From positions 60,916,253 through 60,980,252 of the forward strand of contig OZ026525.1 in the NCBI GenBank assembly GCA_964019695.1: a stretch of 64,000 bases of DNA. The letters run 5' to 3'. Source of the DNA: Loripinus fragilis. Lineage: Eukaryota > Mollusca > Bivalvia > Lucinida > Lucinidae. The notes beneath the pieces are model-generated. The model had not been told where the DNA came from, made no database searches, and saw only the letters and a list, made by a program, of their open reading frames with translations. Positions 21,928 through 31,755 of the stretch are shown here, in pieces; within the stretch, counting starts at the first letter, position 1, and the number at the start of each line of letters is the position of its first letter. The position numbers and the translations under genes are program-made.

Positions 21928-22988
21928 CAGTGTTTTTTCTCTGTTTTAGGGGAATGGTGGCAGGGCCTTTCAAAAGGGGAAAATTAGCGCGCGTAGGGGC
22001 AAAAAGGGGAAAACTATTAACTTAACTCAATAGCATCTTTTATTGAAACATTTGCAGTTAAAAATGAAAGTGTTATATCTTTGACAGACTTATGGTACAA
22101 CACAGCCAAACTGGATCCATGTTTTCCATTCTATTTATTAAATAGAATGAAAAAAATGGATCCAGTTAAGTTTGGCTGTATTGAACCATAAGTCTGTTAA
22201 AGGATATAACACTGTAGTATTTAACTTTTATTTAACTAATTAAATCCATTCAGTGCACTGTGGGTCAGTTGTTCAAATCATTTAACCAAACAATGCTTGT
22301 TAACTAAAGAATCCCCCTAAACTTTTGTGCCACATTTGTTCAAAACATTTATCCTAAATGATTTGTTAAAACATGTCATTTTTGATAAATGTTTTGAACC
22401 AAAGTCCAAAACATATTGCTACATGGAACAAAGATGTTGACGATGATTCATTAAGTTATCAAGGATTTTGTCGTTAAAAGTTTTGAACAACTGTGCCTGT
22501 CCACTAACAGCAAACACTATGTAACTATAGTAACACTATGATGTGCTCTGATTCATTTGACTCAATACATGTCGCCGAAGAGACTGAGTCAATCCCCAAA
22601 TCCTTGTCACAAACATCAAAGTCACTGGTAAAGGCCTTCAGAGAAGCCTGCTTAAACATTAAGTCGACACTTCTTGATCCCTGCGCCGCCGATTTATTAA
22701 TTTTCTTCACGTAACAACGCTTATTGTGCGACATCTTGTTCGCGAAGTCACGATTGGAACTTCTCCCTTAGACGCTCTTGAGAACTTGCAAATTCACGGC
22801 ATGGCTAATGCACGGAACAAATTTATACGCACTTCCGACACGCTGTCGTCACATTTTGCAGTTTTTTTTTTTTTTGAATACTTCATTTTTAGGGGAATTT
22901 TCTTTCAAAATAGGGGAAAAAAACATACTTTTTGGCGAGGGGAATGGGGCCGAATTTTGGCCCCAAAAACAGCAGAAAAAAAACACTG
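21928..22988. mobile_element. 1,061-bp DNA transposon inside a SINE (hAT-like?)
   Basis: Ends CAGTGTTTTTTCTCTGTTTT and the inverse 'aaaaacagcagaaaaaaaac' + 'actg', flanked by the direct repeat CTTTA (21923-21927, 22989-22993). Because the SINE continues seamlessly, the borders are exact. The minus strand near 22525-22734 has a 69-codon open frame starting MSHNKRCYVKKINKSAAQGS, basic at its N-terminus, perhaps the remnant start of a transposase. The CAGNG ends fit hAT, but a 5-bp duplication is short for hAT (usually 8), so the superfamily is open. Confidence 0.85.
22084..22203. repeat. Long hairpin inside the transposon
   Basis: Arms 'gacagacttatggt...' and '...accataagtctgtt' with 'cagccaaactggatcca' and its inverse, centre 'ctatttattaaatag'. 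About 55-bp imperfect arms. Confidence 0.8.
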
Positions 22989-23039
22989 CTTTATAACTGA
23001 AAGATTGTTGATGGGACGTAAAGAATCAAATCAAACAAA
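22989..23039 (+). mobile_element. SINE family 2, right part (interrupted)
   Basis: 'ctttataactgaaagattgt', 'tgatgggacgtaaagaatca', 'aatcaaacaaat': the 3' end of the SINE begun at 21795. Confidence 0.88.
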
Positions 23040-23240
23040 TCAGCTGAGCATGATATTTATCATGCACATAAATGTTAAAATGCCAACAATTGATGGTATT
23101 TTAACATTTATTAGCATGATAAATACAGCATGAGAATTTGAAAGCAAGAAAGTATTTTTCAGCATTTTAGTTTTTATTAACAGTTGAAATTTTCATAGTT
23201 AAGTTGAGCATGAACAAAATTTTTATAACCTCAAGGCCTG
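23040..23240. mobile_element. MITE family D copy
   Basis: 'agctgagcatgatatttatc', palindrome 'gttaaaatgccaacaattga', then 'gttgagcatgaacaaaattt'. Abuts the SINE tail directly. Confidence 0.8.
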
Positions 23241-23264
23241 GCCTGTTGCACGGTCTTTATACAT

Positions 23265-23457
23265 ATGAAGGGGGCTCACTGGTAGAGTGCTTGACTCCAG
23301 ACCGAGGGGCCCCGGGTTCTAGCCTCACCGGCATCACTGCGTTGTGGTCCTTCAACAAGACACCTCCTAGCTTAGTACTGGTTCAACCTAGGAAGACCTG
23401 TCCCTGTTTAACTGAAAGATTGGTGATTGGACGTAAAGAATCAAATCAAACAAACAC
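23265..23457 (+). mobile_element. SINE family 2 copy
   Basis: 'gggggctcactggtagagtg', 'gggttctagcctcaccggc', 'ggttcaacctaggaagacc', 'caaatcaaacaaacac'. Confidence 0.85.
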
Positions 23458-24116
23458 ATGTGAACAAATAAGGAACAAATGTTTTTTATAAAAAGTTCAT
23501 TTATTTTCATATATATATATATTATAATAAATAACTATATCATCCATTGTTATAATTACTCTGTGACCCCTCCAGGCCAAAGTGGTACCATCCATCAACA
23601 GTGATCAATGTTTACAATGTTGACATCATAAACACTTCCTAGAGGGGTCAACTTGAGTCACTTATCAGCAGGGATAAATATAGGGTCATATACTAGCTAA
23701 CAAAACCCTTATAGGGCCCTTCACTACAAGCAAATGACAATTTATCAATATATTTTGTTGTTTTTTTTTTCAAAGAAATGGATCATGTACATTGTATAAT
23801 ACTAGCTTATCAAATGAAATATAGGATCTAACACAAGTTTTTTATATTATTGAATTAATGAGTTGAAAACAAAATGATAAGATGTGAGGCTCTGCCAAGC
23901 ATCACATCATTTTTTCTGAGTTTAAAGAAATCAATAATAATTGAGCATGAATGTTAGATTCTACTTGTCATGACACTGAAATTACTTCGATGTAATGTTT
24001 TAGTTATGAAACCATTCAACATCAAGATCTTGCCATAGGTAAATGAGACCCAATTATGGGTGTCATTAAATAACATTACCCAATTTAATACCATAGTGTA
24101 ATATCGGTTTTATTAC

Positions 24117-24420
24117 ATAGAGAATACTAGGTGAGTGTCTTTTGATATCAAGTTTATCGGGCAAGGCTTGAGAACCCTTGTTGAATCGCCAGGCTTGCCG
24201 AGCAATTCAACATGCTCTCTCAAAGCCGAGCCTGGTATGCTTGATATCAAAAGACGCTAACCTGGTATTCTATCAGTTTACCCATTATTTCACTCTTCAA
24301 ACGAGCGATTATTACGTAATTTTTCATTTTGGTGTCGATTCAGTGTCATTGGCGACGTCATTCAAAAAGTGCAACGTAATCATGCCGTGAGATAGACAAC
24401 GTGCAACAATGCAGTTCATA
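24117..24420 (+). repeat. Repeat family J copy
   Basis: 'agagaatactaggtgagtg', 'ttttgatatcaag', 'gacgtcattcaaaaagtgca', 'gagatagacaacg'. See 13062-13315 and 59757-60035. Confidence 0.75.
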
Positions 24421-25004
24421 TGAGTGGTAACTGATAAATGACATAATTACACACCTAAACATCACATGATAACTTGAAATCCATAATCCCTCAAAAAACA
24501 ACAGAAATATTTCAAACTTCACCTGCTGACATATATAAATACAAATGTACATATAAAAGATGCTTGCAAATTATTCCCACTAACGATGGATAAAACATGT
24601 TCTAATAAAATTCCAAATATTGAGACACAGACAAGTTGTCTATCAATGTAAACTTTTGATAAAGAGGAGCTTACATGAGTGCTCATGTTTTATTGAATTT
24701 ATTAAGAGTTGGGGAAAACAGATAAAATGTAAAAAAAATTGAAATGTATATTGAAATACATGTAATGCCTTCTCTGACTATACCCAGTCTTGGCTTTACC
24801 CAAGTAATCATTTCATACCCTGATAAATGCAAACATGCACATGACATCACAACAAAGCACTACATGTATCAATCTTGAACTGTTGTATGGGCAAAGAAAC
24901 TGCACAGTTGGGAGGTTTGATGTTTAACACTATAGCATTTAGATGGAAGTTTTGTCCATTTGGGGTGAGTTTGTTTTTAACTTCACATCAACACCTATGG
25001 TAAT

Positions 25005-25120
25005 TTGGAGACCGGGCCATTACTTTGTCTCATTCGACAATGTGGAGGCGCGGTGGATTGAACTCAGGGGGCCCCTGGGTATAAGGCGAGTGGTTTATCC
25101 CCTACACTACAGGTGCTCCT
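25005..25120 (-). mobile_element. SINE family 3, inverted
   Basis: On the minus strand reads a tRNA-like head with 'tgtagtgtaggggataaacc', followed by 'gagttcaatccacc' (B-box-like) and 'gagacaaagtaatgg'. The open frame of 181 codons across this region simply reads through this SINE and the next MITE. Confidence 0.65.
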
Positions 25121-25271
25121 TTTTGGCCTTTTGTATGCAGTATGGAAAGTTTAGTATTGAAAAAATGTGTGCACCAATAAACAATATTAGGGCACAACTT
25201 CACTTTCAAAGCAAAAATAATGACGATGCCCAGTCTGCAGAATCAGGTTCCCCCTCACAAATCCGGTTTGT

Positions 25272-25468
25272 GTACAGTAAAACCTGTGTAAAATGGCCAC
25301 TCTCAAACAGACCGAAAATTGGTTTTCAAGACCAACTATCGCTTAATGCAGGGCAAAAGTATTGCAGAATGCTCCAAGGGGAGCATTCTGCATTACTTTT
25401 GATTTTCATTAAGCTACCATTTGTTTTGTCGATTTTTGAGCGGCCGTTTTACACAGGTTTTACTGTAT
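25272..25468. mobile_element. MITE family F copy
   Basis: Terminal inverted repeats 'tacagtaaaacctgtgtaaa' and 'acacaggttttactgta', centre 'gcagaatgctcc' + 'ggagcattctgc'. TA at both borders. Termini are of the CAGTAAAACCT type known from pogo/Tc1-related MITEs. Confidence 0.85.
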
Positions 25469-25615
25469 TCATTGATCTTCCCAAATGATAGCATCACAAT
25501 TTTGAAGAGAATGTAAAATGACCTATACAAATAAAATGCCTTTAATGCCACTAAATTCACATGTGTGCAGTCTTAAGCACCAAAAAAGAAGTACAAACAG
25601 GCCTTCAGGTGAGAA

Positions 25616-25986
25616 CAGGGTTCGTGCAGGCAAGTTTGAGTAAAATTCAAGGACTAAAGTTTATGAAAAATCCTGATTTAAGTGTTAAAATTCTACTTCA
25701 GAAATGCTAGACTGATATAATGGAGAAATAAGTACAAGGAAATTAGTACAAAATTGTTGTGCCTTTATTTGGTGCAGCATTTGCTGCACCAAGCAAAGGC
25801 ACAACAGTTTTATTCTGATTTAGATCTCTATCAACAGTGTTAACTTCTACAGAAAATAGAAGAATTCAAGGACTTTTCAATGCCTTTGCGTGATTTTCCA
25901 GTACTTTTCAAGGCATATTTAATTTTCTAGGACTTATCAAGAAATCCCTCTAAATTCAAGTACTTTTCAAGCCTGTGCAAACCCTG
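25616..25986 (-). mobile_element. Repeat family E, inverted copy
   Basis: 'cagggttcgtgcaggcaag' to 'aagcctgtgcaaaccctg'; 'caaggacttttcaa' phrases are the reverse complement of the other copies. Hairpin 'ggtgcagcatttgctgcacc'. Confidence 0.8.
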
Positions 25987-26009
25987 AAGAGTGTGTAATT
26001 AAGAATCAT

Positions 26010-26110
26010 TTTTCTTATTACTCAACTAAAACATATGTTGTGGGTACTCAAAAGAACTGTCTCAATGAGCACCCAAAACATGTGTTTAAAACTGATGGGT
26101 AAAAAAAAAA
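26010..26110. repeat. MITE family C copy (hairpin half lost)
   Basis: 'gggtactcaaaagaactgtc' then 'tcaatgagcacccaaaacat'; the 'acggttctttt' arm is missing, so the hairpin cannot form. Confidence 0.75.
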
Positions 26111-26484
26111 ATATGCTCAAAGAGTTTGCTTCTCTTGGCCTATGTACAAAGCGAAAATGAGTTTTACAATATCCATCTTACAAATGAAAGTTTAAAATTT
26201 AGTGTTGAATGAAACTGTTAACAGATAATCAAATAATTTACCTGCATTTTGAGCAATCAAAAATATTTTACATCATTAAAAGTTTGACACCCCCTTTTGT
26301 TTAACATGATACCATATAAACCCTAAATGTTTGAACAGATATGCTCAAGTAAACAGTGTAAACCCATATCAGACAGCTCCTGAAGTAGAGGTCTGGTCCG
26401 GGTTTATGCCATTCATAAAAACATTTCTTCACTAAATTTTGCAAATTTCTTGAGGTTGATAAAACTCCTTCAAATTATACATTC

Positions 26485-26695
26485 TAGCGGCAATTTTTGT
26501 TGTCTGCTGATAACCTTTGCAAACAGTTTGGATCCAGATCAGGACTGACACGATGTCAGTCCTGATCTGGATCCAAACTGTTTGACACTCTGAAAATGTT
26601 CCTGAAAGAATTTTTCAAAAAACTTAATTTTGAAAAAAAAATCAGCAGACGACAACAAAGGCATGCAAAATTACCCAGCATGCAGAGTAAAAGAG
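26485..26695. mobile_element. MITE family B, best copy
   Basis: 'tgttgtctgctgataacctt', 'gcaaacagtttggatccag', centre 'actgacacgatgtcagt', inverse arm 'ctggatccaaactgtttg', 'tgttcctgaaagaatttttc', 'aaaattacccagcatgcaga'. Confidence 0.85.
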
Positions 26696-27719
26696 GAGTT
26701 TAAGTGTCTGAATATTTATGGCAAATATGGTATCGCTAACAATTTTTTACCCTGGATTTCCTTGCAAACCTAAATTTCTGTTCTAAATTCTTCGATGACA
26801 CGTTTGTAAACTAGATGACTTGTTAAGGAGAAGTATTTAGTTCAGTTATCAACCCTTGTCCTGCCAATAGTTTAGGCCCAGGAAATGTCTGCTTTTTATG
26901 TCTACAGCATATACAGGGTTCAAGCTGGGCCCTGACAATAGGGAGGAGTGACTTCTCCCTCCAGGAAAATTAGGGAGAAGTGACAGTCAGATAAGGAGAA
27001 GTTATAGCACAAAATTACGGCATTTTCTGTCAGTTTAGAAGCAAATTAGCCATTACATATACTATTGCCATTAAATGGAAGGAGAAATATGATTCAGTGG
27101 TAGTGGATTGTAACAACTGCTTGCATTTGTGTGGTGACAGAATGAAAATGAGTCTCCCTAAAAAAAAAGTGTTTTTTTAAGAGAGACGCCCACTTCTCCC
27201 TGGGTCCCATTTTGAGCGAAATTTCGGCTCCTATGGCGACTATTTCGCCCTAGTCGCCCCGTAGCTTATTCCCTGATATATGTGCAACACCTTTATATGC
27301 AGGAACCTTATCAATACAGGATAATAATGTGCTTCTGTGTCATTGTTCTAAAAATAAAAAGGTTTCAATAATTTCCATTAATAGCCTAACCCTTTTACTG
27401 CTAACACTAGTTAAATCAAAGTGGAAAAGCATATATATGGAAACAAAACCAAGCTAGATCAGAAACTTCCTTAAGACAACTGCTCCTAGCCTATTCTGCT
27501 GTTTTCTTCTACAAATTGTTCTTTCTCAAGTTGAAATTAATGTGACTGCCATAATCAATTCCAAAAATTCTCGTGACCTATCTTAAATCATGTCAGAAGA
27601 AGCTGACAAGCCTTTTCTAAAAGCTCAGCATTTAAAGTTAAAGCAGATGGTGATATAATGATGAATGTTGATTAATCAAAGTTCCAGACATACAATAACA
27701 TTTGAAAGTAAAAGTGTTA

Positions 27720-27865
27720 ATTATTTTTTAATCTCTCTGTCTAAACATGTTTTGAGTGCTTAAAAGAACCGTATCCCTGAGACAGTTCTTTTAAGAACCC
27801 ACAACATATTTTGGTTGAGAAAAAATGAAAAAAATAATTTGCAATTACCCCTTCTTATCTGGATG
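27720..27865. mobile_element. MITE family C copy
   Basis: 'gcttaaaagaaccgtatcc', 'gagacagttcttttaagaa', 'ttttggttgagaaaaaatg', right end 'cttcttatctggatgcctg'. Lies in the probable SELENOM 3' UTR or just beyond it. Confidence 0.75.
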
Positions 27866-28089
27866 CCTGTTACATATGGCAAAGAAATGAAAGGCAACAT
27901 CTGTCAAGAGTAATGACAAGATGTGCCACGTATCAATAAATAAACTCAATAATTTATATGTAGGAAGATCTGACTTTGCTGGCCTCTAATGTTTTAATTG
28001 TTGAGTTTCTAAAATGTAGTCTTCAAGTTGATGATTTGGAGACATAATTTACTTAAGAAAGCAAACAGGAGCCATCTGGCCCCGAGGTT

Positions 28090-28325
28090 ATACACCTTTT
28101 TTCATGCTCAACTCAGCTGAGCATGAAATTTATCCTGCACATGAATGTTAAAATGCCAACAATTGTTGGCATTTTAACATTTATGAGCATGATAAATACA
28201 ACATCTAAGAGACTTAAAGCAAGAAACTTTTTTATTTGTCGATATTGCAGTTTTAATGAGCAGTTGGAATTTTGTGCTCAGTTGAGTTGAGCATGAAAAA
28301 AGTTTTATAACCTCGGGGCCTGATC
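28090..28325. mobile_element. MITE family D, full-length
   Basis: 'ctcagctgagcatgaaattt', palindrome 'gttaaaatgccaacaattgt', 'gttgagcatgaaaaaagttt', outer 'gaggttata' and 'tataacctc' inverted ends. About 235 bp. Confidence 0.85.
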
Positions 28326-28504
28326 TAGGACTATTTTGTTTGCACATGCTTTTCCTGTGAGTGATTTGGTTCTGGCACCAAAATAGTACTGTATGTGAGA
28401 TTTACCGATACAGAGTTATTTGCGTAGTATTAAATACTTCTCTTTAACATGTCCTCTGGATAAAACAAAAATGATGAAAAAAAAATCTAAAATTTAAAAA
28501 ATCA

Positions 28505-28648
28505 CTACAATTCATCAGCACGTTTGTAACGCAGAGTTTTAAGAACCTCTTCGGGAACTTCCGCATTCTTGTTTTCTTTCTTATAGAAGCCTCGGTTTAT
28601 CAACAGCTCATTACACTCTTCCCGATTTAGTTTACTTAAATCTATTTT
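28505..28648 (-). CDS. SELENOM: SELENOM exon 4 (last coding exon)
   Basis: On the minus strand the acceptor 'tttctttaaatttcag' precedes AAA ATA GAT; the exon is 144 nt, 47 codons plus TAG at 28507-28505, entered in phase 0. It encodes KIDLSKLNREECNELLINRG, FYKKENKNAEVPEEVLKTLR and YKRADEL. This matches the end of selenoprotein M (vertebrate '[32 protein letters not shown]...'). The C-terminal ADEL is a KDEL-type ER retrieval signal; the mammalian protein ends HADL. An earlier in-frame ATG at 28732 lies in the intron and is not a start. A SECIS element should follow in the 3' UTR, but I could not identify one by eye within about 1.2 kb. Confidence 0.93.
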   Translation of the reverse strand, partial: KIDLSKLNREECNELLINRGFYKKENKNAEVPEEVLKTLRYKRADEL

Positions 28649-28784
28649 CTGAAATTTAAAGAAATTGAAACATTTATCAACTTTTGCTTTTAATAGCTGA
28701 ACCAGCACATTGGATTTCAGTACTTTTTGCACAGGCAGGGTTTAGAAACAATTGCTTACTTAGTTTAAAGTCTTTCATTGCTAG

Positions 28785-28850
28785 CAGCCACTTTTGTTGT
28801 CTGCTGATAACCTTTGCAAACAGTTTGGAACGAGATCAGGACCGATAGAG
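28785..28850. repeat. MITE family B, left fragment
   Basis: 'ttgttgtctgctgataacct', 'gcaaacagtttggaacgaga' then cut off at 'aggaccgata'. Lies in SELENOM intron 3. Confidence 0.7.
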
Positions 28851-28859
28851 AGTGGCTCA

Positions 28860-29390
28860 ACTGTGGGGTTTTATTTTAGCCCCGACAGTCTGTGAGTTGG
28901 GAGCCCTTTTCATTGTTTCATCACAGTTTGTTAATTGATTTAGTTGTTTCCCTGGGGTCTTTCTTTACATATGTGTATAGAAAGACCCCGATACATTGCA
29001 TAAGTTAGGAAGCCTCCATGCAAGCTAAAACTACTTTGCGTTTTTACAACAGCAGAATCTAGGGGGAAGATTTGGCCAGTAAAATTAATCTAAGCCCCCA
29101 GTGGCTTAGGCTGCTGTCTGTTCTAAGGCGGTGGTTCTGTTGTTGTTGATTCATTATTTATTGTTGCTCCCATTGTTTGCGGAGGTTTTGTTTTTGGTCC
29201 TTGTCTTGTTAAGTAGTACTTAGTGTCTGTTCTAGTTTAGCAATCATCTCACCGAGAAAGATAGAACTGGTTGCTATACTTAAAATTCTTGCTGTCGTGT
29301 GGCTGAAAGTGTTCTATGTCTCTTCCTTGAAGTACCCTAGCTTGGTCTGTGATTGTGGCATTTCCTGGTCATACTCACTAGTCAACCCTT
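28860..29390 (+). repeat. Dispersed repeat family L
   Basis: Shares 'gaagcctccatgc', 'aacagcagaatctaggg', 'gaagatttgg', 'ctgctgtctgttctaaggcg' with 45945-46350, and weaker 'aagccctccagtaaaat...ttccaaggcggt' with about 39150-39210. Possibly the 3' part of a retroelement; no coding domain seen. Confidence 0.6.
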
Positions 29391-29429
29391 TGTATTCGGG
29401 AACCCCTAAATAAGTACTCTCTCAACAGC

Positions 29430-29590
29430 TGTGTTGTGTTTAACGTCACACCAACAGCTAAGGTCATATAGAGACGGGTCTACAGCTTAAAGTCTCATCC
29501 GACAGACTAGTGAAGCCAGGAATCGAACTTGCAACCCCTGGTTTACACTTGGCAAGCGGTTTATCCACTACACCACAGCGGCTTCTCTTT
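29430..29590 (-). mobile_element. SINE family 3, inverted, full-length
   Basis: Minus-strand reading: 'gccgctgtggtgtagtggat' head, 'aggggttgcaagttcgattc' B box, 'gtcggatgagactttaagct', 'atgaccttagctgttggtgt', 'gacgttaaacac'. A tRNA-like head plus shared SINE 3' domain. Confidence 0.85.
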
Positions 29591-29780
29591 TCCAACAGTG
29601 AAGACCCAGATGAAATGCAGCATAATGCTGCATTTCATCAGGATCTACACTGTTGTAAAGGTTAAAAAGATCTTCAGGCAAAACAATACAATATTTTTTT
29701 TTAATTGTAACCTGACACCCCTAGATATGCACAATGGATTATCCCAAGTTTATAGGAAGAATCCTTTAGTATACAAAGGG

Positions 29781-30020
29781 TTAACCCATAAAGCGCAAAA
29801 AAAAATGCATTTGAAAATGTCATTTGCTAAAGTCGTCTGCTGCATAAAATTGCCTAACATTACTGACGAATTAGGTATAGAAGCAAACAGCGTGGACCCA
29901 GAACAGATTGCTCCTATAAGTCTGATCTGGGTCCACACGGTTTGCAATAGAGGGTACTTAAAAATTTCAGCAGACGAGAAAAGCAAACAACTTTTGTTGC
30001 GATTGGCGCATTAAGGGTTA
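29781..30020. mobile_element. MITE family A in SELENOM intron 3
   Basis: 'ttaacccataaagcgc' to 'ggcgcattaagggttaa'; centre 'gcaaacagcgtggacccag' and 'ctgatctgggtccacacgg'. Its right end is 23 bp from the exon 3 donor (minus strand). Confidence 0.85.
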
Positions 30021-30044
30021 AGAGAAAAGAGATAAATATCTTAC

Positions 30045-30123
30045 TTCAACTTCTTCATCATTTTCATCCAGAAAAAAAAGATCTGGATTAGCTCCACCTT
30101 TTGGCTTGAACTCGACTTCATGA
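30045..30123 (-). CDS. SELENOM: SELENOM exon 3
   Basis: Minus strand: acceptor 'aactctgatgcag', donor 'GAA|GTAAGATAT'. 79 nt: one base (T) completing a split codon, then 26 codons, ending in phase 0. It encodes HEVEFKPKGGANPDLFFLDE and NDEEVE, corresponding to vertebrate SELENOM '[27 protein letters not shown]'. With TT from exon 2 the split codon becomes TTT (Phe), where vertebrates have Tyr. The P(K)GG/ADPxLxLLD pattern is typical of the Sep15/SelM fold. Joined to exon 4 it reads ...EEVEKIDLSKL. Confidence 0.92.
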
Positions 30124-31084
30124 CTGCATCAGAGTTAAGAACTTTTTATAGGAACAAAATGCGGGTTTGGTGCAAGAAAACCTATGTTGCTGCTTTCGAA
30201 AAATCAAAGAAGCAGACCATCATATGCATCCACTCAGTCTGATTAGGGCCATTTTAGGAAAAGGCTCCTGGTCAAAATTGGGAAAAAATGATCGACTTTA
30301 CATCAAAATTGGGAGAAATTAACGACATAGAACATAACAAGGATAGCAAATTATCCTCGAAATCAAGTTATTTTAGATTGTATTATGTCAAGCATACCAC
30401 TTAAGCACAAGTTCTTATGTATCATTCTGATATGGGTCATTGTTTCTCATAAGTAGTAGTGGTCTCTAAAAAAAAGTAAAAAAAAAAAAAGTAAATTTTT
30501 TTTTTTTTTTACTTTTCTTTATTTGAGAAAAAAAGGACATGGTATTGGGAAAAAAGGCAGCTATTTACGATTGGGAATGGGGCCGAAATTCGGCCCTAGA
30601 GATGGGCAGAAAATCCCCTGGAATGTACAGAAGTCAAACTTACTCTTTGCAAAATTTCAATATTTTTGCAAATCTTTATAGCTGAGCAGAAAGGTTTGAG
30701 CATTATTTGGTCAGAAACCCCAGAGACAGGTTTTCTGCCATGGAGGCCCAACTAACTAATCCTTTTCTTGGTCAATGCTAGTTTTAATGCATGGGTGAGA
30801 TCTGAAAATTCTCAAACTTCAAAAACTGGAATTACGCCTAAAATAATCACAAGTTTAAATGGTTTATGGTATACAAGTATTTGTCTTTATATAAAATTAA
30901 TAAATCAGAGAAGTTATTACACAGCTTCTTTATACATATAATCTGCTTAATTCAGCATTTTTATACTGCCTCTATGGAAAGTCAGTCTTAAAAATCCTGA
31001 ATTACAAAATAATCCCGAAAAAAATTCACCCATTGTGCCCATAGAAATGTCTGAATGGGCAGTACCAAAAATGGATAATTAAAA

Positions 31085-31215
31085 TTTTGAAGCGTTTATT
31101 ACCAGCCAGCTGGTAATACCATTTTAGGTCTATGACCAACCGGCTGGCGATAGACTGTTGGTCTAGTGCCAGCCGGCTGGTAATAGACCTAAAAGTCTAA
31201 TGCCAGCCAGCTAGA
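31085..31215. repeat. Array of CCAGCCGGCTGG palindromes
   Basis: Four near-copies of the 12-bp palindrome 'ccagc(c/a)(g/a)gctgg' within 130 bp, separated by 'taatacc', 'tctatgacc', 'gatagactgttggtctagtg' type spacers that also alternate in orientation. In SELENOM intron 2. Confidence 0.8.
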
Positions 31216-31424
31216 ATTTTTCTACATTGCATTATTAATATATTATTGTTATCATTACAATGAGATGGTCCTTTGAGCACCCAAAAAATGTATATGAAAA
31301 TAGTAACAAATTTGCTTTCATTTTTTTAAAATCGTATCTGGCCCTATATTTAGTAATGGAGTTTCCTTATATTATGCCAAATAAAGAAATAAGTGTATTT
31401 CGGGTAATGGATCTGCAAATTTTA

Positions 31425-31560
31425 GGTAGGGTAGGCACACATATATTTTTTATTTTTTTTTTCTGGAAAAAAAATACAATGTTATGCATTTTGAAAGGCA
31501 AACTTGCCTTTCAAAATGCATAAAATTATATTTTTTCCAGGAAACCTGAAAAAAATCCTA
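31425..31560. repeat. Palindrome in SELENOM intron 2
   Basis: 'atgcattttgaaaggcaaa' and inverse 'cttgcctttcaaaatgcat' with outer 'ttctggaaaaaaa' / 'tttttccagg' arms. About 90 bp from the exon 2 donor. Confidence 0.8.
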
Positions 31561-31650
31561 GGTTTCACCTGTAAATTGAGGTAGGGTCGGGTTACCTAAA
31601 CACAGGATTTTTTTATTTGGCCTTATGAAAGTGTTGAATTAAAAGGATAC

Positions 31651-31721
31651 AACAGAGGGATGTCCTCATAGATGAACCTCTTAACCTCTGGTAGCCGATT
31701 CAATCGTCATCCAGAACAGCT
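31651..31721 (-). CDS. SELENOM: SELENOM exon 2, contains the Sec TGA
   Basis: Minus strand: acceptor 'atgttttttTCAG', donor 'CTGTT|GTATCC'. 71 nt: 23 codons plus TT carried over. It reads AGC TGT TCT GGA TGA CGA, i.e. S-C-S-G-Sec-R, then LNRLPEVKRFIYEDIPL. Vertebrate SELENOM has '[23 protein letters not shown]', so TGA at 31709-31707 sits exactly where selenocysteine is expected and is not a nonsense mutation. The second residue of the redox motif is Ser instead of Gly. The donor GTATCC is weak, but it is the only choice that yields PL-F-HE across the junction with exon 3. A standard ORF scan stops here, which hides the gene. Confidence 0.92.
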
Positions 31722-31755
31722 CTGAAAAAAACATACATGTATCATAAGAATATGA

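Noticed and set aside
22726..23133. 135-codon + strand frame
   Set aside because: Crosses the transposon end and the SINE tail, so it joins two unrelated elements.
24943..25488. 181-codon open frame on the + strand
   Set aside because: It reads through an inverted SINE family 3 and a family F MITE; no protein family recognised.
28649..28732. Start codon ATG at 28732 for the C-terminal SELENOM frame
   Set aside because: The stretch before 28648 is intron with a clear acceptor, and its translation has no similarity to the family.
29529..30014. 161-codon frame on the + strand near SELENOM exon 3
   Set aside because: Composed of inverted SINE family 3 plus MITE family A read in one frame.
31707..31709. 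TGA read as a nonsense mutation making a SELENOM pseudogene
   Set aside because: The stop lies exactly at the known selenocysteine position and all other exons and splice sites are intact.
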